NCBI RefSeq assembly: GCF_030534335.1 | Contig: NZ_CP130565.1 | Span: forward strand, 131,501 to 195,500 | Source of the DNA: Marivirga harenae | GTDB lineage: Bacteria > Bacteroidota > Bacteroidia > Cytophagales > Cyclobacteriaceae | DNA: 64,000 nt | Reading direction: 5' to 3' | Part shown: positions 17,326-26,211 of the stretch, one piece after another | How positions within the stretch are numbered: the stretch's first letter is position 1 | Layout of the letters: each line of letters opens with the position of its first letter | Notes under the pieces: generated by a model | Told to the model about the DNA's origin: nothing | Database searches by the model: none | What the model saw: the letters and a program-made list of their open reading frames with translations, nothing else | Made by a program: the position numbers and the translations under genes

Positions 17326-20300
17326 GAACGGACTTTTACATACGATTATTAAGAGGAAAGTACTAGTTTCCATGCTATTCATTGGCTTTTCGGTGATGGG
17401 CTATATTTCCTATAACAAATTGCCAGTTGAGCTTTTCCCAAATGTTGAACTACCGGTATTGATAGTGCAGGTTGGCACAACTTCTGAAGTAGATCCAAAA
17501 TACATGGAACGGGAAGCCATTGTGCCGCTTGAAAGTGCTATCAGTACGTTGGAAGGAATTGAAGAGATCACCTCTAATGCCGATAGCCAGCAAGGCATGA
17601 TCTTTATTTCCTTCCGAAAAGGAGTCAACATCAAATACGCCTATCTAAAGTTGGAACAAAAAGTAGGCGCCATCAAATCTGATCTGGGGTCTGAATTTCT
17701 GGTCAATATTATTAAAATTGATACGGATCAGTTCACCAATGCTTTTATGGATTTGCAAGTACTGGGCAGCAGTGGCGTAGATCGGGTCAGAAATGTTACG
17801 GATCAATACATTACCGACCGACTGAACGATATTGAGGGCATTGGGGGCGTGGAAGTATTTGGTGGTCGTCAGAAAACGGTCGAGATCATCATGAATGATG
17901 CGGTCTGTGAAGCAAATGGGATTACACCCAATACCATCAGTAGTGTACTCTCGCAGAACTCTAATAAAAGTGCTTTTGCCGGACAGATTGAAAGAAATGG
18001 TGAACAAATTTTTGTCAATGTTACAGCCGAATTAAAGGACATTAAGAACATCCAAAACCTTGTCGTTTCAGAAAAAGGCCCTTTGCTATTGAGCGATGTA
18101 GCCGATGTCTTCTTTGGAGTAAAAAAGCAGACCTCTCTAAGTCGGATTAACGGAAAAGATGCCGTTTCCATTCGCTTATCAAAAGCTCCGCAAGCAAATC
18201 TAATTGCACTTTCAGAAACAAGTTTAGAAGCAATTGATGCCATAAATGAAGACCTGGAAGCATTGGGCGTGGAGATTGTGGTACAAAGCAATCAGGCTGA
18301 GTTGATGAACTCCAATATAGATCAGATTAAAAACCTGGCAGTGACTGGGGGTCTATTGGCCATTTTTGTTCTATGGGTATTTCTACGAAGGTTAAAATTC
18401 ATTTTGAGCATTGCGCTCGCCATTCCTATTTCGGTCTATACTGCTTTCAATTTTTTCTATGCAGCAGGTATTTCTATCAATAGCCTTACGCTTATTGGTA
18501 TGGCACTGGCCATAGGGATGCTGTTGGATAATAGTGTCGTGGTATTGGAAAACATCTACCGACATGTAGTCAATAAAAAGAAAAAAGAAGATGCTGTTGT
18601 AGACGGTACCAAGGAAGTAATGCGATCAGTCATTGCTGCTACCTTAACTACGGTCACGGTATTCCTGCCCTTTATTTTCTCCTCCAATTTCCTGATCACC
18701 ATGATCGGAACGCATATTGGAATTTCCATCATTTCAACCTTATTGGTTTCTTTGGTCGTGGCGCTAGTTTTAATTCCGATGCTTGCACATTCTGCCATTA
18801 ACAAAGAAGATCAGGAAAAGGCACCGCTAATTAAAAATGCTTCCATTCGCCAAAGGATGATCCAGATGTATGTGGTGATTTTGAAGTCCTGTTTTAGGAG
18901 GCCACTTTTTACGGTTATCGGTGGACTGGTACTGTTTTTCGTCACCATTGGGCTTAGCTTTTTAGTGAGTATGACGGGACCGACTGAAGTAGAAGATACG
19001 CAAATGAATATGTTTGTGACCATGCCACAGGGCGCCACATTAGAGACTACAGATCTGAAGACGAGGAGTATTGAGGAGAAAGTGATGGAAATCCCAGTAG
19101 TGGACAAAGTGATCAGTCAGATTTCCGAAGGTGATGCGGTACTTACTGTGATGCTAATAGAAGGATTTAAAGATTTAGACAGCATTTCTATACCAGACGT
19201 TCAAAACAAATTAAAGAGTATCAGCTCTAGTTTTGAAGATATGGACATTTCATTGGATGAGCCACCGCCTAGCAGAAGTGGCCAAAGTGGGGTTGGAAGT
19301 TCAGCTTCTAGTGATTTTGAAAGAATGTTAGGAATTGGAACTCCTACAGAACGCATTATTATCAAAGGCCAGGACTTTGAATTGATGAAAATCATTGCGA
19401 ATGATATCAATAACTATGTAAGTGGATTGCAATCCATTAAAAGAAGTACGGTGAATATTAGCCCAGAGCGTCCAGAAGCTCATATTCTCTTTGATCAAAA
19501 GCGCATGAGTGCTAATATGATCACGCAGCAAAATGTAGCAATTGGCCTTAATGATTTCCAGCCTTCTTTTTCTTCTGGTTCCAACTTTGTGAGTGGTGGT
19601 GAAGAATTTGAAATCACCATCCAAACACAAAATCAAGTGAATCAGGCCGCTAAGGAGATGAAAGACCTACGAGAGATGCCTATTACAAGTACAACGGGTG
19701 TATCGCATTCTCTTGCTGATATTGGTTCTGTGATTTATTCTTCTGGAGAAAGCACCATCACCAGATTGAATCAGGAAAAACGAATTGAGATTACCTACAG
19801 TTTTATTGATGAAGTTACCAAATCAGAATCTCTCTTGGAATCTTCCCGAGTGGAAATTGACCAGGTTGTGAGTAGCGTCAATATTCCAAAAGGAATGGTG
19901 GTAGATGTAATTCACGATGAAGGCATGTATGATGAACTCTACTTCTTTATTTTTGCTGCTATTATGATCATTTTCATGATTTTAGCGGCAGTTTTCGAAT
20001 CCATCTACTTGCCAATTGTGATCATGTTCTCGATTCCTCTGGCTGGCATAGGCGCTTTCTTAGGACTGACTTTCACCGGAAATTCACTGTTGAATGCGAA
20101 TACCTTGATAGGATTGATGATCCTGTTAGGTGTTGTGGTCAATAATGGAATTATCCTGATTGACTATTCTCGGATTTTGAGAAGAAGAGGTTATAACAAA
20201 TACCGATCCTTGATGATGAGTGGGATTTCACGCATCAGGCCTATCCTGATTACTTCCATTACCACTTTTGTGGCCATGTTGCCTTTGGCACTGGGAGATG

Positions 20301-22075
20301 CAGAATATGTGACCAGCATAGGCCAACCTTTTGCTGTAACAGTTATGGGCGGACTCGCTTTTGCTACAATCCTAACCCTGATCTACATTCCGACTATGAG
20401 TGCCGGGTTGGAAAGCGTATTACAGTGGTTCCGAAATCTAAAAATGAGCACTAAGCTCATACAGATTGCCCTCATGATCTTTTTTGCTAGCTTAATTTAT
20501 CTGCAAATTGAAGGAATGCTTTGGCAGGTAATCTGGTTTCTTTCCGCTATTATTCTGATTCCGGGTGGTACCTATTTCATCATGACCTCGCTACGTCAAG
20601 CCAATGCTAAAATGGTAGCGCCAGATGAGGCTATGCATATTGAGATTCAAAACCTGACCAAAGTTTATGGTCGAGACAAACGATGGATTAGAGAATGGAA
20701 AGGCAATAAGCGTCTGTTTGATGAGCGTAATGAAGAACCGGTTTCCCGAAAATCAATCCTGCAAAATTCAATATGGCAAGGGGCATTGATTGCATTTCTG
20801 GTGTATTTCATCTATTTCTTTTTGGATAAGGCCTTCTGGCAACTGCTTTTTATGATTTCTCTGCATGCTTTATTGCTATCCATCTTCAAGGAAGTAGCAC
20901 AACTAGCAGGAAAAGGACGGAAACTTATTAGATTTATCTATTCCATATTGTACTGGGGCTTTCCGATCATCAGTGCGGTATATCTCTATAGCGATATACA
21001 AGTGAAAGGCGTAGGGGTATTCCTGATCATACTATGGTTCACTGGTCTATTTCTGGTACGCGTAGCTAGAAAGCTTTCAGAAAAACCAGTGGTAGTTGAG
21101 CAAATTAAAGGACGTTTTGCTAAAATCAAAAGGTTGTATTATAAGCTATTGTTGGCTATTCCTTATGTAAAACCTAAGAAATCACAATTTAAAGCACTTA
21201 AAGGGGTGAGCCTCAATATTGAGCAAGGTATGTTCGGACTTTTAGGACCAAATGGCGCAGGTAAAACAACACTGATGAGGATTCTCTGCGGTATTATGGA
21301 TCAAAGTTATGGTAAGATCTGGATCAATGGACATGACACTACTCTAAAGCGAGAGGAACTTCAAGGGCTTATTGGATATCTGCCTCAAGCCTTTGGAACT
21401 TATGAAAATATGACGCCATATGAGTTTTTAGATTATCAGGCCATTCTGAGAAAAATCAGCCAAAAAGATGTGCGGGAAGAGCGAGTTCAATACGTACTCA
21501 AAGCAGTGCATATGGATGAGCACCAGCATAAGAAGATTGGCTCTTTCTCTGGTGGGATGAAACAGCGAATTGGAATCGCACAAATACTGCTTCACTTGCC
21601 GAAGATTTTGGTTGTAGATGAGCCTACTGCCGGACTTGATCCATTGGAAAGAATCCGTTTCAGGAATCTATTAGTAGAATTGAGTCGCGAGCGGATTGTA
21701 GTTTTCTCTACTCATATCATTGAAGATATTGCAAGTAGTTGTAACAACTTAGCAGTGTTGATTTCTGGAAATATAGAGTATATGGGCAGTCCGACTACTA
21801 TGGCGGAGCTGGCTGATGATAAAGTATGGGAGTTTCACCTTTCACCAGAGCAATTTGAAGCGAAGAAGGAAAATTATTTGATTGTTCATCACATGCGAGA
21901 AGGTGACCAGATTCGGGTAAAATGCCTTGCGGGTGAGCAACCAAGGGAAGATGCGGTGCATGTGCGGGCTAACTTGGAGGATGCGTATTTGTGGTTGATG
22001 AAGAGTAAAAATAATAAGGAAAAGAAGTTGGGAGAGGATCCCCCCCTAACCCGCCTCAAGGGGAAGCCGCACTGA
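17318..22075 (+). CDS. RND pump fused to an ABC ATPase whose nucleotide-binding domain is split by a membrane insert
   Basis: 1585 residues in one uninterrupted frame. Residues 1-1040 are a full RND pump: N-terminal KLPVELFPNVELPV, segment 4 with D404-N405, second membrane block about 873-1035. Two more hydrophobic segments follow (about 1045-1095). At 1106 an ABC nucleotide-binding domain opens (MHIEIQNLTKVYG) but is interrupted by about 170 residues with four hydrophobic segments. It resumes at F1291 (FKALKGVSLNIEQG) with Walker A at 1307-1318, GYLPQ, signature FSGGM at 1410-1414, D1434-E1435 and H1466. All ATPase motifs are intact. The C-terminal module matches that of the 7195 ATPase. The last residues (DPPLTRLKGKPH) are encoded by a dispersed repeat. 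The ABC-2 gene at 22886 is its likely membrane partner. Confidence 0.9.
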   Translation: MSKNGLLHTIIKRKVLVSMLFIGFSVMGYISYNKLPVELFPNVELPVLIVQVGTTSEVDPKYMEREAIVPLESAISTLEGIEEITSNADSQQGMIFISFRKGVNIKYAYLKLEQKVGAIKSDLGSEFLVNIIKIDTDQFTNAFMDLQVLGSSGVDRVRNVTDQYITDRLNDIEGIGGVEVFGGRQKTVEIIMNDAVCEANGITPNTISSVLSQNSNKSAFAGQIERNGEQIFVNVTAELKDIKNIQNLVVSEKGPLLLSDVADVFFGVKKQTSLSRINGKDAVSIRLSKAPQANLIALSETSLEAIDAINEDLEALGVEIVVQSNQAELMNSNIDQIKNLAVTGGLLAIFVLWVFLRRLKFILSIALAIPISVYTAFNFFYAAGISINSLTLIGMALAIGMLLDNSVVVLENIYRHVVNKKKKEDAVVDGTKEVMRSVIAATLTTVTVFLPFIFSSNFLITMIGTHIGISIISTLLVSLVVALVLIPMLAHSAINKEDQEKAPLIKNASIRQRMIQMYVVILKSCFRRPLFTVIGGLVLFFVTIGLSFLVSMTGPTEVEDTQMNMFVTMPQGATLETTDLKTRSIEEKVMEIPVVDKVISQISEGDAVLTVMLIEGFKDLDSISIPDVQNKLKSISSSFEDMDISLDEPPPSRSGQSGVGSSASSDFERMLGIGTPTERIIIKGQDFELMKIIANDINNYVSGLQSIKRSTVNISPERPEAHILFDQKRMSANMITQQNVAIGLNDFQPSFSSGSNFVSGGEEFEITIQTQNQVNQAAKEMKDLREMPITSTTGVSHSLADIGSVIYSSGESTITRLNQEKRIEITYSFIDEVTKSESLLESSRVEIDQVVSSVNIPKGMVVDVIHDEGMYDELYFFIFAAIMIIFMILAAVFESIYLPIVIMFSIPLAGIGAFLGLTFTGNSLLNANTLIGLMILLGVVVNNGIILIDYSRILRRRGYNKYRSLMMSGISRIRPILITSITTFVAMLPLALGDAEYVTSIGQPFAVTVMGGLAFATILTLIYIPTMSAGLESVLQWFRNLKMSTKLIQIALMIFFASLIYLQIEGMLWQVIWFLSAIILIPGGTYFIMTSLRQANAKMVAPDEAMHIEIQNLTKVYGRDKRWIREWKGNKRLFDERNEEPVSRKSILQNSIWQGALIAFLVYFIYFFLDKAFWQLLFMISLHALLLSIFKEVAQLAGKGRKLIRFIYSILYWGFPIISAVYLYSDIQVKGVGVFLIILWFTGLFLVRVARKLSEKPVVVEQIKGRFAKIKRLYYKLLLAIPYVKPKKSQFKALKGVSLNIEQGMFGLLGPNGAGKTTLMRILCGIMDQSYGKIWINGHDTTLKREELQGLIGYLPQAFGTYENMTPYEFLDYQAILRKISQKDVREERVQYVLKAVHMDEHQHKKIGSFSGGMKQRIGIAQILLHLPKILVVDEPTAGLDPLERIRFRNLLVELSRERIVVFSTHIIEDIASSCNNLAVLISGNIEYMGSPTTMAELADDKVWEFHLSPEQFEAKKENYLIVHHMREGDQIRVKCLAGEQPREDAVHVRANLEDAYLWLMKSKNNKEKKLGEDPPLTRLKGKPH
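22037..22070 (-). repeat. GC-rich repeat R1 (first doublet, minus orientation)
   Basis: Contains CCCCCCTAACCCGCCTCAAGGGGAAG. Its inverse complement matches the CCCCTTGAGG...TAGGGGG core of R2. It overlaps the last codons of the RND-ABC gene. Together with R2 it makes an inverted doublet with about 85 bases between. Confidence 0.65.
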
Positions 22076-22155
22076 ACATTCTTTTACTTTTTACTTTGAT
22101 AGTTGGTGGTAGTGGAGAAAATAGTGACAAAATTTAGTATTTACTACCAACAAAA

Positions 22156-22194
22156 ATCCGTGAGTCTATCCCCTTGAGGGGATTATAGGGGGTG
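22156..22194 (+). repeat. GC-rich repeat R2 (first doublet, plus orientation)
   Basis: ATCCGTGAGTCTATCCCCTT followed by GAGGGGATTATAGGGGGTG. Nearly identical over its full length to R4 (22817-22854). CCCCTTGAGGGG inside is a short near-palindrome. Confidence 0.75.
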
Positions 22195-22310
22195 TTTTTT
22201 GATGAATTACAGCAAAAAAATGGCATAAGCATCTTTATTTTCAAACAGAACACAATTAACAAGACCATTAAAAATTTAGATCTTGTACAACAAACAAAAG
22301 ACCTAATGTT

Positions 22311-22718
22311 ATGAGCAAAAATAAAATCCTACCATACAAACCCTATCTGAAAAAACTAGCTCGAGAGCTAAGAAAAAACAGTACAATAGCAGAAATAATG
22401 CTTTGGGAACAGATAAAAGGTAGGGAATTAGGTTTTCAGTTTCACAGGCAGGTGCCAATTGATCGCTATATCGTAGATTTCTATTGTCATGAATTAATGC
22501 TCGCGATTGAAGTAGATGGTTCATCACATGATAATGAAGAAGGGGTAATTCTTGATGAACACAGACAATCAAAGCTTGAAAAGTATGGGGTGAAATTCTT
22601 AAGGTTTGATGATACTGATGTTAAGCAAAGCACAGAAAATGTGGTTGAGACCATTAAAGAATTTATTAAGCAATTGGAACACCCCCCTTCACCCCCCTCA
22701 AGGGGGGAGCAGCCCTGA
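22311..22718 (+). CDS. DUF559 (PD-(D/E)XK-like) endonuclease-domain protein
   Basis: 135 residues. The N-terminus ARELRKNSTIAEIMLWEQIKG and the central VPIDRYIVDFYCHELMLAIE are typical of DUF559 proteins, which share the fold of very-short-patch-repair endonucleases. Candidate active-site residues are D56, E67 and D69 (IVDFYC, AIEVDGSSH). The last residues PPSPPSRGEQP are coded by repeat R3. The gene sits between two inverted repeat doublets inside the efflux cluster, unrelated to its neighbours, which suggests an inserted, possibly mobile or parasitic unit. Biochemical activity of DUF559 proteins in Bacteroidota is not established, so nuclease action is inferred. Confidence 0.85.
   Translation: MSKNKILPYKPYLKKLARELRKNSTIAEIMLWEQIKGRELGFQFHRQVPIDRYIVDFYCHELMLAIEVDGSSHDNEEGVILDEHRQSKLEKYGVKFLRFDDTDVKQSTENVVETIKEFIKQLEHPPSPPSRGEQP
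22680..22714 (-). repeat. GC-rich repeat R3 (second doublet, minus orientation)
   Basis: CCCCCCTTCACCCCCCTCAA followed by GGGGGGAGC. Same orientation as R1; it overlaps the 3' end of the DUF559 gene and supplies its last codons. Confidence 0.7.
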
Positions 22719-22816
22719 TCAACTTTAAATAGTAAATAGATAATGTGTAGATTTTAAAACCTAATTGTAAAAAAATAAAAGATAAGAATAAAGCATAATG
22801 CATTCTGATGATTTCA

Positions 22817-22854
22817 ATCTGTGAGGCTATCCCCTTGAGGGGATTATAGGGGTG
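22817..22854 (+). repeat. GC-rich repeat R4 (second doublet, plus orientation)
   Basis: AATCTGTGAGGCTATCCCCT followed by TGAGGGGATTATAGGGGTG. Near-identical to R2. It ends 31 bases before the ABC-2 permease start, so the inserted unit spans roughly 22037-22854. Confidence 0.75.
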
Positions 22855-22885
22855 TTATTATTTAAAAATACTAAACAGAGACAAA

Positions 22886-23587
22886 ATGAAAAACTACCTA
22901 CTACTATTATATAAACTAATCACCTACAATGTGAAGGTGATATTTGCGAACAAATTCGTCTACTTTGTGCTGGCGTCTTTTTTGTTCTTTGCTTTTATTA
23001 TCACAATTGCAATCTTTGACGATCCTGATTTTAATGAAGCGGTGATCTACGGATTCTTAGTATTTCCTGGCTTGCTACTGATCTTCTATCCTATGGCCTA
23101 TGGGATCCAGAATGATGATGATTCCAAGATGCTGGAAACCATTTTTGGGATTCCCAACTATCGCTATAAAGTATGGCTAGTACGCTTTATATTGGCTGTT
23201 GGTGTTGCATTTGTAATCCTTTTAGTACTGGGCAGCATTGCCAACTTTACGCTTTACCGTTTTAGTCTGTTGCCAATGGTGGGGCAAGTGCTCTTCCCAA
23301 TAACGTTTCTCTCCTCATTGGCTTTTATGCTTTCTACCTTAATCAAAAATGGAAACGGTACTGCAATTGTGATTGTGATTGTCTCTTTTATCTTTTTTAT
23401 ATTTTCAGAACCGCTTAGCAACAGTGTGTACAACGTTTTTCTTAACCCATTTTCCGAGCCCAGAGAAATGAGCGAATTTATCTGGCACAGTATCATTTTC
23501 AAGAATCGCTTGTATCTGATTGTGGCCAGTGCCCTTTGCTTACTTTATGGAATGTTTAACTTGCAGTTTCGGGAGAAGTTTGTTTAG
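22886..23587 (+). CDS. ABC-2 type transporter permease
   Basis: 233 residues with six hydrophobic segments (FVYFVLASFLFFAFIITIAI first, LYLIVASALCLLYGMF last) and the short polar linkers typical of ABC-2 exporters, including QNDDDSKMLETIFGIP after segment 2. It has no ATPase of its own next to it. The nearest is the ABC domain fused to the RND pump at 17318, separated only by the DUF559 unit. It is therefore the likely membrane partner of that fused ATPase. It converges with the cupin gene, ten bases between stops. Confidence 0.85.
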   Translation: MKNYLLLLYKLITYNVKVIFANKFVYFVLASFLFFAFIITIAIFDDPDFNEAVIYGFLVFPGLLLIFYPMAYGIQNDDDSKMLETIFGIPNYRYKVWLVRFILAVGVAFVILLVLGSIANFTLYRFSLLPMVGQVLFPITFLSSLAFMLSTLIKNGNGTAIVIVIVSFIFFIFSEPLSNSVYNVFLNPFSEPREMSEFIWHSIIFKNRLYLIVASALCLLYGMFNLQFREKFV

Positions 23588-23597
23588 GAATACATAC

Positions 23598-23957
23598 CTA
23601 AATTTCATCCAAATATTTTTTGGTTAAGGGACTTTGAGCACTTCCTGTATTGAGAGTTGAAGTGGGCTCAAAAAGCATCACCCAAACTTCTTCTTTCGCC
23701 ACTGGTTTGTGTTCAACACCTCGGGGCACAATCAAGAATTCGTTTTCATTTACTTCTACTGTTCGATCTCGATATTTCATTTTAAAGCTGCCTTTCACCA
23801 CAAAAAAGAGTTCGTCCTCCTCATCGTGTTTATGCCACACAAATTCACCTTTCAGTTTGGCAAGTTTTACATGCTGACCATTCAGTTCGCCCACAATTTT
23901 AGGTGACCAATGTTCTGAAAATAGAGAGAATTTCTGTTGAAGGTTTACTTTATCCAT
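23598..23957 (-). CDS. Cupin domain-containing protein
   Basis: About 119 residues from ATG 23957, chosen because it follows the stop of the upstream VOC gene by 13 bases; the ATG at 23990 would overlap it. The cupin motif is visible as EFVWHKHDEEDELFFVVKG (two histidines and glutamates for metal) and a second block EFLIVPRGVEHKP with the third histidine. Small cupins may be enzymes or binding proteins; no substrate is suggested. Forms a two-gene operon with the VOC gene. Confidence 0.85.
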   Translation of the reverse strand: MDKVNLQQKFSLFSEHWSPKIVGELNGQHVKLAKLKGEFVWHKHDEEDELFFVVKGSFKMKYRDRTVEVNENEFLIVPRGVEHKPVAKEEVWVMLFEPTSTLNTGSAQSPLTKKYLDEI

Positions 23958-23970
23958 TTTGTACCATTTA

Positions 23971-24384
23971 TTACGTTGCTCGGTATTCACTTATTTCAAA
24001 CAAATGACCATCCGGATCTCTAAAAAAGCATCTGGTTTCAGCACCATTTACTACAGGAGGTGTTATAAACTCAGCACCTCTGCCCTTTAAAATTTCATAA
24101 GACTTATTGCAATCTTGAACTCTGATTGTAAATGAGTGACTAACTGAGTCTTTATCAACTGGAGAAACAAAATAAGTATTGGGTTTATCTGCTGTGGGTC
24201 CAGCGGGAGTGACTAGTAAAATCCAATCCCCTAAGAATTTTAGTACCATTGAGTCTCCTCCGTACTCTCGGAAGATTTCAGCTCCTAGTACATTTACATA
24301 AAATGCTTTGGATTTAGCCATATCAGAAACCACTAAAATTGTGGTAAATTCGGAATTTTCGAATGGATTATAATCGTGACTCAT
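23971..24384 (-). CDS. VOC (glyoxalase/dioxygenase superfamily) protein
   Basis: 137 residues, a single VOC unit pair: ILVVSDMAKSKAFYVNVLGAE in the first half, then FRDPDGHLFEISEY at the end, which are standard signatures. E in LFEI is the usual metal ligand. Upstream of and co-oriented with the cupin gene. Members include glyoxalases and fosfomycin- or bleomycin-resistance proteins; function here cannot be assigned. Confidence 0.87.
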   Translation of the reverse strand: MSHDYNPFENSEFTTILVVSDMAKSKAFYVNVLGAEIFREYGGDSMVLKFLGDWILLVTPAGPTADKPNTYFVSPVDKDSVSHSFTIRVQDCNKSYEILKGRGAEFITPPVVNGAETRCFFRDPDGHLFEISEYRAT

Positions 24385-24619
24385 GATAACAAATCTTTAG
24401 GTCCAAAAATATCGAGCGAAAAGGAATTGACCTTTTTTTAAAGATAAGAAAAATAGTTTAAAAGTACTTTTCGGCTTTTAAAGCTTGAAAGTATTACTAT
24501 TCGATTTAAGGATTGCTCTAAATTGGTAATCTTTTAAATCCACTGGAGTTTGATTTGATCGCTAACTTTCGGCAAGAGATCATCTCTGTTGCGCTCATAA
24601 ATGCTATCTGCAAAGAAAC

Positions 24620-24647
24620 AAAAAAGGAGCTACAAGATCATTGCTCC
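24620..24647 (-). terminator. Intrinsic terminator of the S41-like peptidase gene
   Basis: On the minus strand GGAGC, 12-base loop, GCTCC, then TTTTTT (plus-strand A run 24620-24625), starting 19 bases past the stop at 24666. Confidence 0.65.
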
Positions 24648-24665
24648 CACTTGAATTAAAAAATC

Positions 24666-26003
24666 TTATTTAACATCAGCCAAAATCCAGTTTAGAATAG
24701 GATCTTTTCCATTCAAGTAATCTTCAAAACTTAACTTTATTTCTTTGTCAAGATGTAAATCTTTTGCTGCCACTCCATAAAATGAGTTGACCCAGAAAGT
24801 TTTTCCAAATGTGAAACTATCATCTTGCCAGTCATGTTCTGCATTAGCATCTGCTATCGTAATTTCGGAGTTGGGCATTCTGTACATATCTCTTTCGGCC
24901 CAAAACTTTAATCTATCACCCACTTCCTCTCCTACTACTACAATCTTATCTCCTGCGTAATATTTAATTCGAGCAGCCGTTACCAATCCTGCTGAAAATG
25001 TCATGTTACTTGTAACGAGATATATGTTTTTATCACTATCAATGATTTTTGGTGGCTCCGTGGCAAGATCAACTGGGATGATATAATTTCCTCCAGTGAA
25101 GTATCTTAAATCACAAACCACATCATAATCCGTTTTGGTTTTTAGTTCGTTTATAAACTCTTTTATTTCTCCCTTAAAGTCATCGGCCGTATCCCAGTAT
25201 CCATTTATGCCAAAATATGCTAGTTTTTCAGTATCATCGAACTCATAGAAAACGCCCTCTTGCATTCTCTCTAGATAAAGAGGTTTGGTACTATTTGCGT
25301 TTAAGAGATGTTTCCAATCTGTATCATCATCACTTGGATATAAATCCGCCCAATTCCCGTAATAAATATCTTCAATTTCTTTTGTGTCAAAACTGGCTTT
25401 CAATGTGTCAATCCCTTTCAATAAAGTAAGAGTCATTGAATTGGGATCTGACAGCCCAATTCCATTGAGAATTTCCGGACTGTTCAGATAGTCTGTCATT
25501 TTAAATTCCTTCCATCTTTCGATTCCAGGTAAATATGGCTTTAGTTTTTGCTCGACCTCCGAAATTTCGATTGAATTGATTTCTAATACTTTAGCACCTA
25601 AATATTCTTTTGAAGCACTGTCGCTTTTTATGATATGAAGTCCATTAGAAAACCGATAGAAACGTAAAGGTATCTTGCTCATAAAACCAAGCGGAATTAC
25701 AGTATGTCCATTATCAGCCATTGCTACGCATTTCGACAATTGTAGGATGATTTGAGGGTCTGAGAGTGAATCAATCTGTGACTTTAGATTGGACAGTATT
25801 AATTTGCAACTAGCTAAGGAATCATCAGGGAATGTTTCCGAACCTGTTAAATATTCATTCTGAAAGTAGGTAATGTCTTCAAGCCATTTTTGATTTCGTG
25901 ATTTTTCTAAGCTGCGGTCTGCAGCATGATTATCAACGCATCCCTGCAGTAAAAGCATAAGTGTAAATATTAATCCTATTTTATTTAATGAGGTTAACTT
26001 CAT
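24666..26003 (-). CDS. S41 family peptidase-like lipoprotein
   Basis: 445 residues. Signal with lipobox LLLQGCVDN places it at a membrane surface. The C-terminal half has the S41 (C-terminal processing protease/tricorn core) features: YDVVCDLRYFTGGN, then LVTSNMTFSAGLVTAARIKYYAG, where S in TFSAG is the expected nucleophile. No PDZ domain is obvious, although the region around KVLEINSIEI resembles a short PDZ remnant. Monocistronic, with its own terminator (24620-24647). Substrate unknown; assignment to S41 is by motif pattern only. Confidence 0.75.
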   Translation of the reverse strand: MKLTSLNKIGLIFTLMLLLQGCVDNHAADRSLEKSRNQKWLEDITYFQNEYLTGSETFPDDSLASCKLILSNLKSQIDSLSDPQIILQLSKCVAMADNGHTVIPLGFMSKIPLRFYRFSNGLHIIKSDSASKEYLGAKVLEINSIEISEVEQKLKPYLPGIERWKEFKMTDYLNSPEILNGIGLSDPNSMTLTLLKGIDTLKASFDTKEIEDIYYGNWADLYPSDDDTDWKHLLNANSTKPLYLERMQEGVFYEFDDTEKLAYFGINGYWDTADDFKGEIKEFINELKTKTDYDVVCDLRYFTGGNYIIPVDLATEPPKIIDSDKNIYLVTSNMTFSAGLVTAARIKYYAGDKIVVVGEEVGDRLKFWAERDMYRMPNSEITIADANAEHDWQDDSFTFGKTFWVNSFYGVAAKDLHLDKEIKLSFEDYLNGKDPILNWILADVK

Positions 26004-26211
26004 GAGCTTAGGTTTAGTGATGGTTTATTTATTTGATAGGCTAAAAGTCAAACTTTTTTCCGTCATGAAATATTTTTTGTTACTGAAATGTATGTTTATC
26101 AGGATGGGATGTCTTCTATTATTGATGGAGTGTCTGAACTTTCTACATTTGACTGGACCATGAGCTACGCAGGAAACTGTGCCTATCAGTTAACTTCCTT
26201 ACTTTACACAA

